From: Streptomyces sp. SCL15-4 | GTDB taxonomy: Bacteria; Actinomycetota; Actinomycetes; Streptomycetales; Streptomycetaceae | Assembly (NCBI RefSeq): GCF_033366695.1 | Contig: NZ_JAOBTQ010000001.1 | Coordinates: 7,564,001-7,628,000 of the forward strand | Reading direction: 5' to 3' | Length of the DNA stretch: 64,000 nucleotides | Shown: piece after piece, positions 8,290 to 16,809 of the stretch | Numbering within the stretch: the stretch's first letter is position 1 | Layout: every line of letters begins with the position of its first letter | Translations under genes and position numbers: made by a program | Notes under the pieces: generated by a model | Seen by the model: only the letters and a program-made list of their open reading frames with translations | Told to the model about the DNA's origin: nothing | Databases searched by the model: none

Positions 8290-8961
8290 ATGGCAGCAGA
8301 TCCCTCCGCGTCCCCCGTCTCTCCGGCGGCGCCGGCGGACGACCGGCACGCCGGCCACGGCGGGCGGCTGACGCTGTGGGGTGTGGCAGCGGTCTTCCTC
8401 GCCGTCAGCCTGTTCGGCGGCCATCGGCCGGCCGGTGAGCCCACGCCGCACCGGGCCCCGGACGCCGGTGCCGTCGCCTCCGCCGGTCCCCGCCGGCCGG
8501 GCGAGGCGCTGCCCCGGTCGGCGCCGACCCGGCTGCGCATCCCGGAGATCTCCGTGGACGCGCCCTTCACCACCCTGGCCCTCGGTTCCTCGGGCCAGCT
8601 CCAGCCCCCGCCCGCCGCCGACACCAACCTCGTCGGCTGGTACGCCGGCGGTGTCTCGCCCGGTGAGCGGGGCACCGCGATCATCGCCGGTCACGTCGAC
8701 ACGGTCACCTCGGCGGCCGTCTTCGCCGAGCTGGGCCGGCTGGAGCCCGGCGACCGGTTCTCCGTGGAGCGGGCCGACGGGCGTACGGCGGAGTTCGTCG
8801 TGGACAGCGCCGAGACCTTCGCCAAGGACGACTTCCCCAGCGAGCGGGTGTACGCGGACGCCGACCGCCCCGAGGCCCGGCTCATCACCTGCGCCGGGGA
8901 CTACGACCGTTCGGTGCGCGACTACACCGACAACCTGGTCGTCTTCGCCCACCTGGTGTGA
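8290..8961 (+). CDS. Class F sortase
   Basis: A 223-residue membrane-anchored transpeptidase. One N-terminal transmembrane helix (about residues 28-43) is followed by a Pro-rich linker and a sortase beta-barrel beginning PTRLRIPEISVDAPF. The catalytic residues are readable: His135 in IIAGHVDT, Cys201 in LITCAGDYD and Arg210 in SVRDYTDN. Sortases cleave a short motif in secreted proteins and join the product to peptidoglycan; class F enzymes of actinobacteria are the least studied. The start at 8290 has GAGGTGG upstream. Its neighbour at 7500 is the obvious candidate substrate. Confidence 0.93.
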   Translation: MAADPSASPVSPAAPADDRHAGHGGRLTLWGVAAVFLAVSLFGGHRPAGEPTPHRAPDAGAVASAGPRRPGEALPRSAPTRLRIPEISVDAPFTTLALGSSGQLQPPPAADTNLVGWYAGGVSPGERGTAIIAGHVDTVTSAAVFAELGRLEPGDRFSVERADGRTAEFVVDSAETFAKDDFPSERVYADADRPEARLITCAGDYDRSVRDYTDNLVVFAHLV

Positions 8962-8994
8962 GCCGCCGGGGTCACGGGCGCGCGCCGGAGCCTT

Positions 8995-9063
8995 CCGGCC
9001 GGGCGGTGGCGCGGGTCCCGGCCGGGCGGCGGCCAGCGCTCCGGTCGGGCGGCGGGACGGCTT
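8995..9063. repeat. Three imperfect 23-bp tandem repeats
   Basis: CCGGCCGGGCGG begins at 8995 and 9018, with CCGGTCGGGCGG at 9041, a strict 23-base period. They fill the gap between the convergent sortase and SGNH esterase genes. No role is evident. Confidence 0.6.
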
Positions 9064-9096
9064 CCATCAGGCGGGGGCGGGATCGCGGCAGGCGGC

Positions 9097-10278
9097 TCAG
9101 GGCTGCGGCCGGGCGGCCGCGCGTGCGGTGAAGGGGCCGTCGGGCGCGAACGCCAGCGCCGCGAACCGTTCGCCGATCCGGCGGTGGCCGGCCGGGTCCG
9201 GGTGCAGGCCGTCGGGCAGCGGCAGCTCGGCGAAGTCGGCCTCGCCGTACAGCTCGCGGCCGTCCAGGTAGTGCAGCCGCGGGTCCTCGGCGGCCCGCTC
9301 GCGCACGATCCGGGCCAGCTCCTCCCGGACGACCCCGAGGGTGAGCTTGCCGGCCGCCCGCTCGGCGGGGTCCCCGGTGGCTAGGTACCGCAGCCGGCCC
9401 TCGCCCAGCGCCGCCGGGTCCATGGCGGTGGGGCCGGGCGTGTCCTCGTGCATCGGGCACAGGACCGGGGAGACGACGAGCAGCGGGGTGCCCGGGTGGC
9501 CCTCGCGGACGGTGTCGAGGAAGCCGTGCACGGCGGGGCCGAAGGCGCGCAGCCGCATCAGGTCGGTGTTGACCACGTTGATCCCGAGCTTGACGCTGAT
9601 CAGATCGGCGGGCGTGTCGCGCAGCGCGCGGGCGGTGAACGGGTCGAGCAGCGCGCTGCCGCCCAGCCCGAGGTTGACCAGCTCCACTCCGCCCAGGGAC
9701 GCGGCGAGCGCGGGCCAGGTGGTGGTGGGGCTCGCCGCGTCGGAACCGTGGCTGAGGGAGCTGCCGTGGTGCAGCCACACCGGGCGGCCCCGGTTTGGTA
9801 CGGGTTCCACGGGGGCGTCGGCGCGCAGCGCGACGAGTTCGGTCCTCTCGTTGTGCGGCAGCCAGATCTCCACGTCCTTGAGGGTGTCCGGCAGGCCCGC
9901 GAAACGCACGGTGCCGACGGGCCCGGGCCGGTGCTCGGCGGAGCCGGTGGCCAGGTCGACGGTGAGCGTGTCGCCGTCGGCGAGGGTGGCGCTGCCGGCC
10001 GGGCGGCCGTCCACGAGCAGGTCGTAGACGCCGTCCGGGCGGGGCGGCGCGCCGGTGTAGACGCGCTTGGTCGGCACGGTGTCCAGCTCGACGGCGGTGG
10101 CGCGGGTGCGCAGCGCCAGGCGTACGCCGGAGGGCTGGGACTCGGCCAGGGCCAGCTGCGGGTCGGCGCACTGGGCGCGGGCCCGGGCGGGCAGCCGGTG
10201 CGGCAGCAGCCCGCGCTCGGTGCGCTCCAGTTCGAGGGCGCCGCGGATCAGGCCGGAGGTCAGGGGAATGGTGTGCAT
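9097..10278 (-). CDS. SGNH/GDSL-type esterase with N-terminal beta domain
   Basis: 393 residues without a signal peptide. The first ~150 residues look like a beta-sandwich that ends before VWLHHGSSLSHGSDA, where the first Ser of GSS is the likely SGNH nucleophile. LVNLGLGGSALLDP supplies the block II Gly, VKLGINVVN the block III Asn, and LPDGLHPDPAGHRRIGERF the block V Asp/His pair. The family hydrolyses acyl esters, often acetyl groups on sugars. It starts 17 bases downstream of the TetR stop codon, and the GH27 gene lies upstream, so the three may form one carbohydrate-related unit. The ribosome binding site is weak. Confidence 0.85.
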   Translation of the reverse strand: MHTIPLTSGLIRGALELERTERGLLPHRLPARARAQCADPQLALAESQPSGVRLALRTRATAVELDTVPTKRVYTGAPPRPDGVYDLLVDGRPAGSATLADGDTLTVDLATGSAEHRPGPVGTVRFAGLPDTLKDVEIWLPHNERTELVALRADAPVEPVPNRGRPVWLHHGSSLSHGSDAASPTTTWPALAASLGGVELVNLGLGGSALLDPFTARALRDTPADLISVKLGINVVNTDLMRLRAFGPAVHGFLDTVREGHPGTPLLVVSPVLCPMHEDTPGPTAMDPAALGEGRLRYLATGDPAERAAGKLTLGVVREELARIVRERAAEDPRLHYLDGRELYGEADFAELPLPDGLHPDPAGHRRIGERFAALAFAPDGPFTARAAARPQP

Positions 10279-10295
10279 GGTGTCTGCCAGGGGTC

Positions 10296-10871
10296 TCAGG
10301 GGCGGGCGGGCCAGGTGCGCAGCAGGGAGTCGAGGGCGTCCAGGATCCGGGCCCAGGACTCCTCGGAACCGGGGGCGCTGTGGTCGAAGCCGCCGGCCGT
10401 CTCCAGGCTGACGTAGCCGTGGAAGACGCTGCCGAGGAGGCGTACGGCGTGGGTCTGGTCCGGCTCCGCCAGGTCGTAGCCGCGCAGGATGGCCCGGGTG
10501 AGCTGGGCGATGCGGACGCCGGCGCTGCCGGCCGCCGTCGCGGGGTCCAGCGGGTGGCGGGCCGCCGTGTAGCGGCCGGGGTGAGCGCGGGCGTAGTCCC
10601 GGCAGACGTTCGCGAAGGCGACGAGGGCGTCCCTGCCGGACCGGCCGGCCAGCGCCTCGGCGGCCCGGTCGGCCATCTCCTCCAGGGCGAGCAGGGCGAT
10701 CCGCGTCTTCAGGTCCTGGGAGTTGCGCAGGTGCGAGTACAGGCTCGCGACCTTGACGTCGAACCGCCGGGCCAGCGCCGAGACCGTCACCTGCTCGAAG
10801 CCGACCTCGTCGGCCAGTTCCGCCCCGGCCCGGACCAGGCGTTCGGTGGTCAGACCCGCACGCGCCATCAT
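10296..10871 (-). CDS. TetR-family transcriptional regulator
   Basis: 191 residues. The N-terminal helix-turn-helix is clear (LADEVGFEQVTVSALARRFDVKVASLYSH, residues about 18-46, with the conserved LYxH end), followed by a TetR C-terminal ligand domain containing FANVCRDYARAHPGRY, as in the WHG/TetR_C subfamily. Two tandem ATG codons begin it; the first, at 10871, is best placed behind AGGAGAG. A promoter with a perfect palindrome between -35 and -10 lies just upstream, so autorepression is likely. The ligand is unknown. SGNH esterase follows closely. Confidence 0.9.
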   Translation of the reverse strand: MMARAGLTTERLVRAGAELADEVGFEQVTVSALARRFDVKVASLYSHLRNSQDLKTRIALLALEEMADRAAEALAGRSGRDALVAFANVCRDYARAHPGRYTAARHPLDPATAAGSAGVRIAQLTRAILRGYDLAEPDQTHAVRLLGSVFHGYVSLETAGGFDHSAPGSEESWARILDALDSLLRTWPARP

Positions 10872-10895
10872 CGTCTCTCCTGTCTTCCGGAGGGG

Positions 10896-10925
10896 ATTAT
10901 GGAACTTCCTAAAGGGTTTAGGCAA
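10896..10925 (-). promoter_or_regulatory. TetR gene promoter with embedded operator palindrome
   Basis: On the minus strand TTGCCT (10925-10920) and CATAAT (10901-10896) are separated by 18 bases, a good sigma-70-type promoter 25 bases upstream of the ATG. The palindrome CCTAAA-CCC-TTTAGG (10922-10908) overlaps the -35 box and spacer. This is a classic arrangement for negative autoregulation; binding by the adjacent TetR protein is inferred. Confidence 0.65.
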
Positions 10926-10951
10926 ATGGGATCGGAAATTAGGTGGGCTTC

Positions 10952-12244
10952 TTACTCCCGCCCGCTGTCCTCCGCGAGGCGGTAGAGGGCGGCGCCGTGG
11001 GCGGGCAGGCGTACGGTGAGGTGCCGGCCGTCGTGCGGGACGTCGGCGTGGGTCCACAGCTCGCGGACCCGGTCGGCGGGGCGCGCGCCGACCGAGCCGA
11101 GCGGCACGTCGTACCGGCGGGGTTCGCCGGCCAGGGAGAAGACGGCGGCGTACCGGGTGCGGCCGTCGGTGTGCCGGGCGGTCCACAGCACCAGTCCGTC
11201 CTCGCGGAGCACCTCGCGGTTGCCGGTGCCGTGCCACAGCACGGCCAGCGCCTCCTCGTTGGTGAGCAGTTCGATGGTCTCGGGCGGGCTGGTGGGCAGA
11301 TCGCCGCCCATCATCAGCGGTGACCGGGAGATCAGCCACAGGGTGAGCAGGCTGATCTGCTCGGGACGGGTCAGGGAGCACAGCCGGTCCGTGCCGCGTT
11401 CGGCGCGGATGCCGATCCGGCCGAGGGGCAGCATGTCGGCGTCCGCCCAGCCGGCCTCGCTCTGCCAGGGCGCCCACCGGGCCATCCGGGCGAACTGCGC
11501 CTCCACGTCCGCCCAGCGGTCCCACAGGTCGTCGCAGACGCGCCACATGGTGGCGTGCTCGCGCAGGTGGTCCAGGCGGGCGAGGGAGAGGTCGGTGCCG
11601 GGGGAGAGGCTCAGCTCGATCGGCCGGCCGCAGCGCTCGATCGCCCGCGCGTAGGCGGCGATCTCCCGTTCGTGGTACGGGAACAGCATGTCGTCGGCCT
11701 TGACGAAGTCCACGCCCCACGCGGCGAACCGGGCCACCTGGGAGTCGTAGTACGCCTGGGCGCCCGGATGGTCGTGGTCCAGGCCGTAGTTGTCGGTGTT
11801 CCACGGGCACACCGAGGTGGTGTCGGCGATCTCGTCGGCGGTGAACTCCGTTCCGTGGACGGGCAGCCGGGCGGCCACGGCACGGCGCGGGACGCCCCGC
11901 ATGACGTGCAGCCCGAAGCGCAGCCCGAGGTCGTGCACCCGGCGGGCCAGCGGTGCGAAACCCGCCCCGCCGGCGGCGGACGGGAACCGGTTCGGGGCCG
12001 GGAGCTGACGGCCGTACGCGTCCAGGACCAGCGGGGCGTCCGGATTGTAGCCGTGGGCACGGGCCGTCGGCTCGTACCACTGGATGTCCACCACCACGGT
12101 GTCCCAGCCGTGCGGCAGCAGGTGGCCGGCCATGAACTCCGCGTTGGCCAGCACCTCCTGTTCGGTGACGGTGGGGCCGTAGCAGTCCCAGCTGTTCCAG
12201 CCCATCGGCGGACGCGGTCGGCGGGCGGGGAGGGCGCGGTCCAC
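10952..12244 (-). CDS. GH27 alpha-galactosidase-like glycoside hydrolase, intracellular
   Basis: From the GTG at 12244 the product is 430 residues. It opens with RPPMGWNSWDCYGP, the GH27 (melibiase) signature, and has DFVKADDM in which the Asp is the expected nucleophile, then WRVCDDLWD with the acid/base Asp, and a C-terminal beta domain. No signal peptide is visible, so it should act on imported oligosaccharides or exported without a known signal. The 12244 start has AGAGGA upstream; the frame is open to 12349, but the extra 35 residues look non-conserved. It precedes the TetR and SGNH genes by 80 bases. Confidence 0.85.
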   Translation of the reverse strand: MDRALPARRPRPPMGWNSWDCYGPTVTEQEVLANAEFMAGHLLPHGWDTVVVDIQWYEPTARAHGYNPDAPLVLDAYGRQLPAPNRFPSAAGGAGFAPLARRVHDLGLRFGLHVMRGVPRRAVAARLPVHGTEFTADEIADTTSVCPWNTDNYGLDHDHPGAQAYYDSQVARFAAWGVDFVKADDMLFPYHEREIAAYARAIERCGRPIELSLSPGTDLSLARLDHLREHATMWRVCDDLWDRWADVEAQFARMARWAPWQSEAGWADADMLPLGRIGIRAERGTDRLCSLTRPEQISLLTLWLISRSPLMMGGDLPTSPPETIELLTNEEALAVLWHGTGNREVLREDGLVLWTARHTDGRTRYAAVFSLAGEPRRYDVPLGSVGARPADRVRELWTHADVPHDGRHLTVRLPAHGAALYRLAEDSGRE

Positions 12245-12347
12245 GGTGGTGTCCTCTCGGTCCGGCAGCCGGCCGACGGCCCGGACGGCGACGAAGGAGT
12301 ACGGCGGGCGGGTGAGCCGCGCGGCCGGTTTCCCCGGGCCGCCGGAC

Positions 12348-12365
12348 ACCCACTTTTTTGTGGGT
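12348..12365. promoter_or_regulatory. Inverted repeat around a T6 tract
   Basis: ACCCAC-TTTTTT-GTGGGT forms 6-base arms about a homopolymer. It lies 90 bases after the HxlR stop and 104 bases before the GH27 start, both on the minus strand. It could be an operator for GH27 or a short terminator hairpin. Nothing decides between them. Confidence 0.4.
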
Positions 12366-12455
12366 ACTTGGCACCTCCCGGTCGCTCGGGAGAGGCTGTT
12401 TCCCGAGGCCAGGGGCTGCCGGCAGAACGGACGGGAGGTGCCAGCCGCAGGCGCG

Positions 12456-12806
12456 TCAGGACGCCGCCCCGCTCGCGCGGAGCCGGTCCAGACGGCGGTG
12501 GCCCCACTCGGCCAGCGGGCCGAGGGCCTCGGCCAGGTCGCGGCCGAACGCGGTCAGCGAGTACACGGTCTTCGGCGGCAGCACGTCGTGCACCTCACGG
12601 TGCACCAGGCCGTCCAGCTCCATCTCGCGCAGCGCCTGGGTCAGCACCTTCTCGCTCAACCCGGCCAGCCGGCGACGCAGTTCGCCGGGCCGGTGCGGGC
12701 CGGACTCCAGCATCCACAGCAGTGACGTCTTCCATTTGCCGTCGATCACGGCGACCGCGGCGGTCACTCCGCAGACGTTCGGGTCCTGGGCACGGCTGCG
12801 CGTCAT
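12456..12806 (-). CDS. HxlR-family winged-helix transcriptional regulator
   Basis: A 116-residue protein with the complete HxlR core: VCGVTAAVAVIDGKWKTSLLWML near residues 11-33, RPGELRRRLAGLSEKVLTQALREMELDGLVHREV for the recognition helix and wing, and PPKTVYSLTAFGRDL. The position-specific W-K-x-x-L-L pattern is diagnostic. It is divergent from the imine-reductase-like gene with 86 bases between starts, the usual arrangement for an HxlR regulator and its target oxidoreductase. The Cys near residue 12 might sense aldehydes or thiol-reactive compounds, as in some relatives; that is inference. Confidence 0.92.
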   Translation of the reverse strand: MTRSRAQDPNVCGVTAAVAVIDGKWKTSLLWMLESGPHRPGELRRRLAGLSEKVLTQALREMELDGLVHREVHDVLPPKTVYSLTAFGRDLAEALGPLAEWGHRRLDRLRASGAAS

Positions 12807-12858
12807 CGTCGTCCTCTTCGTCTTGTCCCCGCGGCCCGTCCGGCCGCTCTTGCCCCAT

Positions 12859-12895
12859 TGCCAACATGAACATCACGTACCGGAGTTGCAACATG
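12859..12895. promoter_or_regulatory. Repeated TTGC(C)AACATG elements between HxlR and its divergent gene
   Basis: TTGCCAACATG at 12859-12869 recurs as TTGCAACATG at 12886-12895, the second copy including the start codon of the oxidoreductase and the palindrome GTTGCAAC. They are spaced 27 bases apart. This may be the HxlR site, though the family's usual operator was not recognised. Confidence 0.35.
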
Positions 12896-13780
12896 TCCAC
12901 AGCTGTGAATCTTCCTGCCGTCACCGTGCTCGGCCTCGGTCCGATGGGCCGCTCGCTGGCGGGCGCGTTCCTCGAGGCCGGCCTGCGGACCACGGTCTGG
13001 AACCGCACGCCCGGGAAGGACCGGGAACTGGCCGAGCGGGGCGCGACGGCCGCGGCGACCGCCGAACAGGCGGTACTGGCCTCGGAGTTGACGGTCATCT
13101 GCGTGGTCGACTACGACGCCTGCGACGCGATCCTGCGCGATGCGGACGTCACCCGCGCGCTGAAGGGCCGGACCGTCGTCAGCCTGACCGCCGACACCCC
13201 AGGCCGCGCCCGGGACACCGCCGAGTGGGCGGCGGCCCACGGCATCGGCTACCTGGACGGCGCGATCATGACGCCGGCCCCCAGCATCGGCACCCCGGAG
13301 GCCGTCTTCCTGCACAGCGGACCGCGCGACCTCTACGAGCGGTACCGGCCGGTGCTGGAGGTGCTCGGCGGGACGCACACCCACCTGGGAGAGGAGACCG
13401 GGCGCGCGGCCACCTTCGACATCGCGCTGCTCGACATCTTCTGGACCGCGATGGCGGGCTACGCGCACGCCGTGGCGATCGCCCGGGCGGAGGGCGTCAC
13501 CGCCGGGGAGCTGGCCCCGTTCGCCCAGGGCATCGCCGCGATCCTGCCGCCCCTGTTCGAGGAGTTCGCGCGGAACGCCGACGACGGCACCTACTCCGGC
13601 GAGATCAACCCCATCACCTCGGCCGCCTCCACCATGTCCCACGTCGTCGCCGTCTCCGAGTCCCACGGGATCGACGCGGGCGTGATGCGCTCGGTGGAGG
13701 GCCTGGCCCGCCGCGTCATCGGGCTGGGGCACGGCGGGGACGGGTTCATCCGGGTGGCGGAGATGCTCGGACGGCACTGA
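12893..13780 (+). CDS. Imine reductase-like NAD(P)-dependent beta-hydroxyacid dehydrogenase-fold enzyme
   Basis: 295 residues. VTVLGLGPMGRSLAGAFLEAG at the N terminus is the GxGxxG NADP loop, followed by VWNRTPGK, whose Arg favours NADPH. The helical C-terminal domain has ALLDIFWTAMAGYAHAVAIA in place of the catalytic Lys of true 6-phosphogluconate-type dehydrogenases, with an Asp (ALLD) at that position, as in Streptomyces imine reductases. Such enzymes reduce cyclic imines. GGAG lies eight bases before the ATG. It is divergent from the HxlR gene, which probably represses it. Confidence 0.85.
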   Translation: MSTAVNLPAVTVLGLGPMGRSLAGAFLEAGLRTTVWNRTPGKDRELAERGATAAATAEQAVLASELTVICVVDYDACDAILRDADVTRALKGRTVVSLTADTPGRARDTAEWAAAHGIGYLDGAIMTPAPSIGTPEAVFLHSGPRDLYERYRPVLEVLGGTHTHLGEETGRAATFDIALLDIFWTAMAGYAHAVAIARAEGVTAGELAPFAQGIAAILPPLFEEFARNADDGTYSGEINPITSAASTMSHVVAVSESHGIDAGVMRSVEGLARRVIGLGHGGDGFIRVAEMLGRH

Positions 13781-14292
13781 GGCAGACGCCACCGGAACAC
13801 GCGGCCGGTGGCCATTCTGCTCCACGGGTCGTGTGCCGATCCCGCGGGGCCCAGGGCCGGCAGGCGAGGACACACGCCTGCGGCCCGCCGGGCAGCGTCC
13901 CGGCCGGCCCTGACCGGCCGGGACGCTCCGGCGCCGGTCCACGCCGCCACCGGCCCCCGCCGACGGCCGCTCCCGGCGCGCTCTTCGAGGCCGGCGACCC
14001 GTTCTCCCTCCAGCACGGCCGAACGCGCGGCGAACCCGTACCCCCCGATGTGACCGCCCCACACCCTGGCGGACCTGCGACTTGTGCCGCGCGGGGCGCC
14101 ATGGAACGCTTCGGTCCGCCGGTCGCCACCGCGTCCGGCCCCGGCGGCGCGCGGCCACGGGCCGTGCGCGGCCCCCGGCGCCGGGCACAGGGCCGGGACG
14201 GCGCGACGGCCGTGCCACCGGGCGGAGCGCGGGCCCCGGCCCCGGGCACCGCCGCCCGGCCGGCCGGAGGAAACGAACGGGAAAGCGGACCG
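13781..14292. other. Gene-free stretch holding one strong terminator
   Basis: No frame in these 512 bases has coding-like codon use, a supported start or a recognisable product. The only structured element is the hairpin at 13894-13927. A GGAGG at about 14265 and the LysR start close the region. Confidence 0.6.
13894..13927. terminator. Perfect 14-bp GC-rich hairpin
   Basis: AGCGTCCCGGCCGG pairs exactly with CCGGCCGGGACGCT around the loop CCCTGA. There is no U tract, which is common in Streptomyces terminators. It lies 113 bases after the imine-reductase stop codon. Confidence 0.65.
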
Positions 14293-15255
14293 ATGGAGCT
14301 GGAACTGCGGCATCTGCGGGTGGTGTGTGCGATCGCCGACGCCGGCAGCGTGGGGCGGGCCGCCGCTCAGCTGGGGTATTCGCAGCCCGCCGTGAGCACC
14401 CAGCTCCGGCGCATCGAACGGCATCTGGGCGAGCCGCTCTTCGAGCGAGGACCGGGCGGGGTGCGGCCGACCCGGTACGGCGCGGAGGTCGTCGAGCAGG
14501 CCCGGGACGTGCTCGCGCGGGCCGCCGCGATCGGGCACCGGCCGGCCGCGGCCCGCGCCCGCCGCACCCTGCGCGTGGCCGCGACCAACTCGCCGATGCT
14601 GTCCGGCACGGTCTCCCGGGTCCGCGCCCGCCTGCCGGAGCTGACCCTCGCCGTCACCAGCGTCTACGCGTCCTCGCGGATCGTGGAGCTGCTGGAGGAC
14701 GGCGCGGTGGACGCCGCCATCGCCGCCGACTACCCGGGCATGGAGCTACGGCACTCGGCCGCCGTCCGGCACCGCGGCATCGTCACCGAGCCCACCTTCG
14801 TCGCCCTGCCCGCCCGGCACCGGCTGCGGCCGAGCCCCCAGGTGCGGCTCGCCGACCTCGCCGAGGACGCCTGGTTCGTGACCCCGGACGACGGCGCGGG
14901 CTGGCCGGAAGTGTTCTACGACGCCTGTGCGGCGGCCGGGTTCAGGCCGCGTACCGTGCACGAGTGGCTCGGCGACCAGACCCAGTTGCAGAGCATGATC
15001 GCCGACGGGCTCGGGGTGTCGCTGGTGCAGCCGACGCTGCGGCCGATCCCGCACGTCGTGGTCAAGCCGCTGGACGGTTCCCCGCTGTGGTGCCGCTATG
15101 TGCTGGCCTGGCGGCCGGACACCGTCACCGACGACGTCGTGGAGACCGTCGTCCGCTCCGCCACGGACGCCTACCGCGACCTCGTCGCCCAGGCCCCCCA
15201 CCTGCGCACCTGGGCCTCCCGCACCTGGAGCGCCGCCGGGACACAGGGGACGTAG
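14293..15255 (+). CDS. LysR-family transcriptional regulator
   Basis: 320 residues. The N-terminal winged helix (ELRHLRVVCAIADAGSVGRAAAQLGYSQPAVSTQLRRIE, residues 3-42) is the LysR signature, then a linker helix and an effector-binding domain beginning LRVAATNSP around residue 94 and including FVALPARHRL and LVQPTLRP. It has no divergent neighbour: the imine-reductase gene lies upstream in the same direction and the PhoX-like gene follows after 186 bases. Its regulon cannot be inferred. ATG is preceded by GGAGG 20 bases away and GGAAAG nearer, so start choice rests on homology. Confidence 0.9.
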   Translation: MELELRHLRVVCAIADAGSVGRAAAQLGYSQPAVSTQLRRIERHLGEPLFERGPGGVRPTRYGAEVVEQARDVLARAAAIGHRPAAARARRTLRVAATNSPMLSGTVSRVRARLPELTLAVTSVYASSRIVELLEDGAVDAAIAADYPGMELRHSAAVRHRGIVTEPTFVALPARHRLRPSPQVRLADLAEDAWFVTPDDGAGWPEVFYDACAAAGFRPRTVHEWLGDQTQLQSMIADGLGVSLVQPTLRPIPHVVVKPLDGSPLWCRYVLAWRPDTVTDDVVETVVRSATDAYRDLVAQAPHLRTWASRTWSAAGTQGT

Positions 15256-15441
15256 GACACCGCCGGCACCCGGCCCTCCCGCGCCGCCGGGATCCGCGGC
15301 GCGGCCCGTCCCGGCCGCGGGCAGCCGGTACTGCGCCGAACGGCGGCACCCGCGTGCCGCGCGTGGTTCCCGTGACCGGTGCCAGGTGGTAGACACGGCG
15401 GGGTCACGGTTCCTGTCCGCCAGCAGGAAGGTCACTGCCGT

Positions 15442-16809
15442 ATGTCTGCAACACGCCGTCAGGTCCTGTCCGCAGCGAGTGCCCTGGGAGCGGGCATCGC
15501 CTTCACCGGGGCCCTGTCCGAGGTCTTCGCGGGTACGGCCGCCGCCCAGGGCATGGGCGGCACCGGTTACGGTCCGCTCGTTCCCGACCCGGACGGCCTG
15601 CTCGACCTGCCGAAAGGTTTCCGCTACACCGTGCTCTCCCGCGAGGGCGACCAGCTCCGCTCGGGGGAGGGCCGGGTGCCCTCCCACCACGACGGCATGG
15701 CGGCCTTCGCCGGCAAAGGAGGCCGAACGCACCTCGTCCGCAACCACGAGAACCGCGCGACCGCGGAGATCCCGGTGCCGGCCGTCAGCGGCCTCACCTA
15801 CGACCCGGCGGGCAAGGGCGGCTGCACGGCCCTGACGCTCGACCGGAACCAGCGGGTGCTCTCCGAGCGGGTCGCCATCGCCGGTACGGCCGTCAACTGC
15901 GCGGGCGGCCCGACGCCTTGGGGTACCTGGCTGACCTGTGAGGAGACCGAGGACAAGGCCGGCACCAACGGATACACCAAGGATCACGGCTTCGTCTTCG
16001 AGGTGCACCCCAACGACCCGCACCGCACCGGCGCGGTGCCGCTGACCGCACTGGGCCGCTTCCAGCACGAGGCGGTCGCGATCGATCCGCGCCACGGTGT
16101 CGTCTACGAGACGGAGGACGCCTTCCAGAAGCCCTTCGGCCTCTTCTACCGCCTCCTGCCGCACAAGCCGCTCGGCGGTGTCGGTTCGCTGCGCGCGGGC
16201 GGCCGGCTCCAGGCGATGCGGGTGCCCGGCGTACCGGACCTGTCGACGGTCCAGGAGACCGGGGCGCGTTTCGACGGCGTCGAGTGGGTGGACGTACCGG
16301 ACCCGCTGGCCACCGCCACGCCGACCAGGTTCCAGGACTACGGCCCCGGCGGCATCACCCACGCGCAGAAGCTGGAGGGCTGCTACTGGGGCGGCTCCAG
16401 CGTGTACTTCGTGTCGTCCTTCGCGCGCGGCGCCGACGGCTCCGGCGCCGACCACTACGGCCAGATCTGGCGCTACGACCCGGCGCGCCGCCGGCTGACC
16501 CTGGTCGTCGTGTTCGGCCCGCACACCGACGTACGGCTGCCCGGCGAGTCCCCGGACAACATCTGCCTCGCACCCGGAGGCGGCCTGATGGTCTGCGAGG
16601 ACGGCAACGGCGCCCAGCACGTCTTCGGGCTGACCCGCCGTGGCGAGGTGTACGCGATGGCCCGGGGCCGGCAGAACATCGGGACGGCGGAGAAGCCGGA
16701 GTGGGGCGAGTTCGCCGGGGTCACCTTCGCGCCCGACGGAGAGACGATGTACGTCAACTGCTACACCCCGGGCACCACGTTCGCCGTGACCGGTCCCTGG
16801 CGCGGCTAG
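15442..16809 (+). CDS. PhoX-like (DUF839) Tat-exported protein
   Basis: 455 residues. The signal is of Tat type: TRRQVLSAASALGAG at residues 4-18, cleavage near AAAQG. The mature part has the DUF839/PhoX propeller features: LPKGFRYTVLSREGD, DGMAAFAG, LVRNHEN, GTWLTCEETED, GRFQHEAVAIDP and a C-terminal GEFAGVTFAPDGETMYVNC, where conserved Glu and Cys residues build the metal site of PhoX phosphatases. Extracellular phosphate-ester hydrolysis is the family role, but many Streptomyces paralogues are untested. GGAAGG sits 13 bases upstream. No convincing Pho box was found. Confidence 0.88.
   Translation: MSATRRQVLSAASALGAGIAFTGALSEVFAGTAAAQGMGGTGYGPLVPDPDGLLDLPKGFRYTVLSREGDQLRSGEGRVPSHHDGMAAFAGKGGRTHLVRNHENRATAEIPVPAVSGLTYDPAGKGGCTALTLDRNQRVLSERVAIAGTAVNCAGGPTPWGTWLTCEETEDKAGTNGYTKDHGFVFEVHPNDPHRTGAVPLTALGRFQHEAVAIDPRHGVVYETEDAFQKPFGLFYRLLPHKPLGGVGSLRAGGRLQAMRVPGVPDLSTVQETGARFDGVEWVDVPDPLATATPTRFQDYGPGGITHAQKLEGCYWGGSSVYFVSSFARGADGSGADHYGQIWRYDPARRRLTLVVVFGPHTDVRLPGESPDNICLAPGGGLMVCEDGNGAQHVFGLTRRGEVYAMARGRQNIGTAEKPEWGEFAGVTFAPDGETMYVNCYTPGTTFAVTGPWRG

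Noticed and set aside
15395..15441. Pho box upstream of the PhoX-like gene
   Set aside because: GGTCACGGTTCCTGTC only loosely resembles GTTCACC repeats, and no second spaced repeat is present.
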